Source of the DNA: CAVRUZ01 sp963724495
GTDB lineage: Bacteria; Actinomycetota; Actinomycetes; Propionibacteriales; DAIQRJ01
Assembly (NCBI GenBank): GCA_963724495.1
Contig: CAVRUZ010000006.1
Location: forward strand, 186,001 to 250,000
DNA length: 64,000 nucleotides
Direction of reading: 5' to 3'
Part shown: one piece after another, positions 63,072 to 64,000 of the stretch
Layout: each line of letters opens with the position of its first letter
How positions within the stretch are numbered: the stretch's first letter is position 1
Notes under the pieces: generated by a model
Database searches by the model: none
Told to the model about the DNA's origin: nothing
The model's input: the letters and a program-made list of their open reading frames with translations, nothing else
Program-made: the position numbers and the translations under genes

Positions 63072-63713
63072 TCAGAGCAGTCGCCGATCGACTGCCCACC
63101 GGGTGAGCTCGTGCCGGCTCGAGAGCTGGAGCTTGCGCAGCACGTGCGAGACGTGGGTCTCCACGGTCTTGACCGAGATGAAGAGTTCCTTTGCGACTTC
63201 CTTGTAGGCATAGCCGCGCGCGATCAGCCGCATGACCTCGCGTTCCCGCAACGAGAGCCGGTCGAGGTCGGAGTCGATGGCCGCGACCTCGATGGTTCCG
63301 GCGAACGCGTCGAGCACGAAGCCGGCCAGCCGGGGTGAGAACACGGCGTCGCCACCCGCCACCCGGTTGATCGCCTTGACGAGGTCCGGTCCCGTGATCG
63401 TCTTGGTGACGTATCCCCTTGCCCCACTGCGGATCACGCCGATCACGTCTTCAGCTGCGTCGGACACCGAGAGCGCCAGGAATGTGGTCTGCAGGCCGGA
63501 GTCGAGGCACTGCTTCACGACCTCGGTGCCGCCACCACCGGGAAGGTGCACGTCGAGCAGGACGACGTCCGGGCTGTACTCACGGATCGCCGCGACGGCC
63601 GTGTCCACGTCCTCTGCCTCGGCGACGATGTCGACATCGTGGCCCAGTTCGGTGCGCACGCCGGTACGGAACATCGCATGGTCGTCGACGATCAGGACAC
63701 GGGTAAGGGTCAC
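63072..63713 (-). CDS. LuxR/NarL-family response regulator
   Basis: 213 residues from GTG 63713, overlapping the kinase stop (GTGA). Receiver: TRVLIVDDHAMFRTGVRTEL, phosphoacceptor Asp in SPDVVLLDVHLPGGGGTEVV, ARGYVTKTITGPDLVKAI. C-terminal LuxR HTH: LSLREREVMRLIARGYAYKE and LFISVKTVETHVSHVLRKLQ. In Actinobacteria this regulator type is coupled to PspC-domain kinases and envelope stress; the kinase is cut off here so that cannot be checked. Confidence 0.93.
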   Translation of the reverse strand: MTLTRVLIVDDHAMFRTGVRTELGHDVDIVAEAEDVDTAVAAIREYSPDVVLLDVHLPGGGGTEVVKQCLDSGLQTTFLALSVSDAAEDVIGVIRSGARGYVTKTITGPDLVKAINRVAGGDAVFSPRLAGFVLDAFAGTIEVAAIDSDLDRLSLREREVMRLIARGYAYKEVAKELFISVKTVETHVSHVLRKLQLSSRHELTRWAVDRRLL

Positions 63714-64000
63714 AGCGATGAGTGCTCCTTGATTGCGGCCTTGTCGGCCGGGACGGTCGGTTGATCTGCGGTGGCGGTGGCGGTGTGAGCGCCGTCGGGC
63801 TGGTGGCTGGATGGTGCGGCCCGTCGAGAGTTCCGCTTGACCCGTGGCATGCACAGCCGTACTTCAGTTCCGTAGTCGGGTTCGCTGCGGATCTTGGCAG
63901 AGCCGCCATGCCGCTCCATCCGGCCGACGATGCTGTGCGCTACACCCATCCGGCCGTCGGGGAGGTGGTCCACGTCGAAGCCAGGGCCCCGGTCACGCAC
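63710..64000 (-). CDS. Sensor histidine kinase, C-terminal part (5' end beyond window)
   Basis: The frame is open from the window edge to a TGA at 63710-63712. DRGPGFDVDHLPDGRMGVAH and SIVGRMERHGGSAKIRSEPD are the G boxes of a HATPase_c domain of the NarX/DesK class, ending at TEVRLCMPR, then a 45-residue disordered Ser/Pro/Thr tail. Only about 96 residues are visible. Coupled by a 4 bp overlap to the response regulator. Confidence 0.88.
   Translation of the reverse strand: MRDRGPGFDVDHLPDGRMGVAHSIVGRMERHGGSAKIRSEPDYGTEVRLCMPRVKRNSRRAAPSSHQPDGAHTATATADQPTVPADKAAIKEHSSL

Overview
The window is high-GC chromosomal DNA with heavy use of GTG starts, 1–4 bp ATGA/GTGA gene overlaps and third-position G/C. 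The gene order is typical of Actinobacteria (Actinomycetes): pcrA-sucC-sucD-DUF6350, purN-purH, folD-DUF3017-mdh and a PspC-type kinase with a LuxR regulator. DUF222/HNH proteins, LGFP repeats and actinobacterial citrate synthases point the same way. I cannot place it below class level.

Layout. 1–5.9 kb: a sugar/polyol-type locus with two Gfo/Idh/MocA oxidoreductases, a phytanoyl-CoA-type dioxygenase, an AraC regulator and a TIM-barrel isomerase, interrupted by a damaged DUF559 nuclease gene bracketed by related hairpin repeats. 6–16.7 kb: biotin-dependent carboxylase alpha subunit, LpdA-type quinone reductase, secreted DUF4832 protein, sirtuin, phosphohexomutase and smaller genes. 16.8–28 kb: deoC with two aldehyde dehydrogenases, GH76, two citrate synthases, and the trpS-cdd-deoA run. 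28–31.5 kb: galK, formylglycine-generating enzyme and GH27 in overlapping order. 31.5–53.5 kb: central metabolism and housekeeping (icd, aqpZ, mdh, folD under a ZTP riboswitch, purH, purN, UGPase, sucCD, pcrA), with a decayed DUF222/HNH gene and several small-molecule kinases between them.

53.5–61.7 kb is the most interesting part. A Mau-like redox operon on the + strand (MauE-like DoxX protein, thioredoxin-like protein, CcdA-like membrane protein, an unknown protein, and a Cys-rich methylamine-dehydrogenase-light-chain domain fused to LGFP repeats) runs tail to tail, with 11 bp overlap, into selB-selA-tRNA-Sec on the – strand; selD follows on +. The CcdA-like gene carries one in-frame TGA exactly where an SPC-type cysteine is expected, followed by a hairpin with a GGU loop. 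It is therefore a candidate selenoprotein encoded beside its own decoding machinery.

The window ends with a second DUF222/HNH gene and a two-component pair cut by the window edge. About a dozen genes carry apparent single-base frameshifts, nearly all +1 (DUF559, a TIGR02569-like kinase, cdd, the F420-type reductase, galK, GGDEF, a Mau-cluster gene, selA twice, DUF222/HNH). This is either insertion-biased sequence error or a mixture of error and real decay, and affected entries say so.
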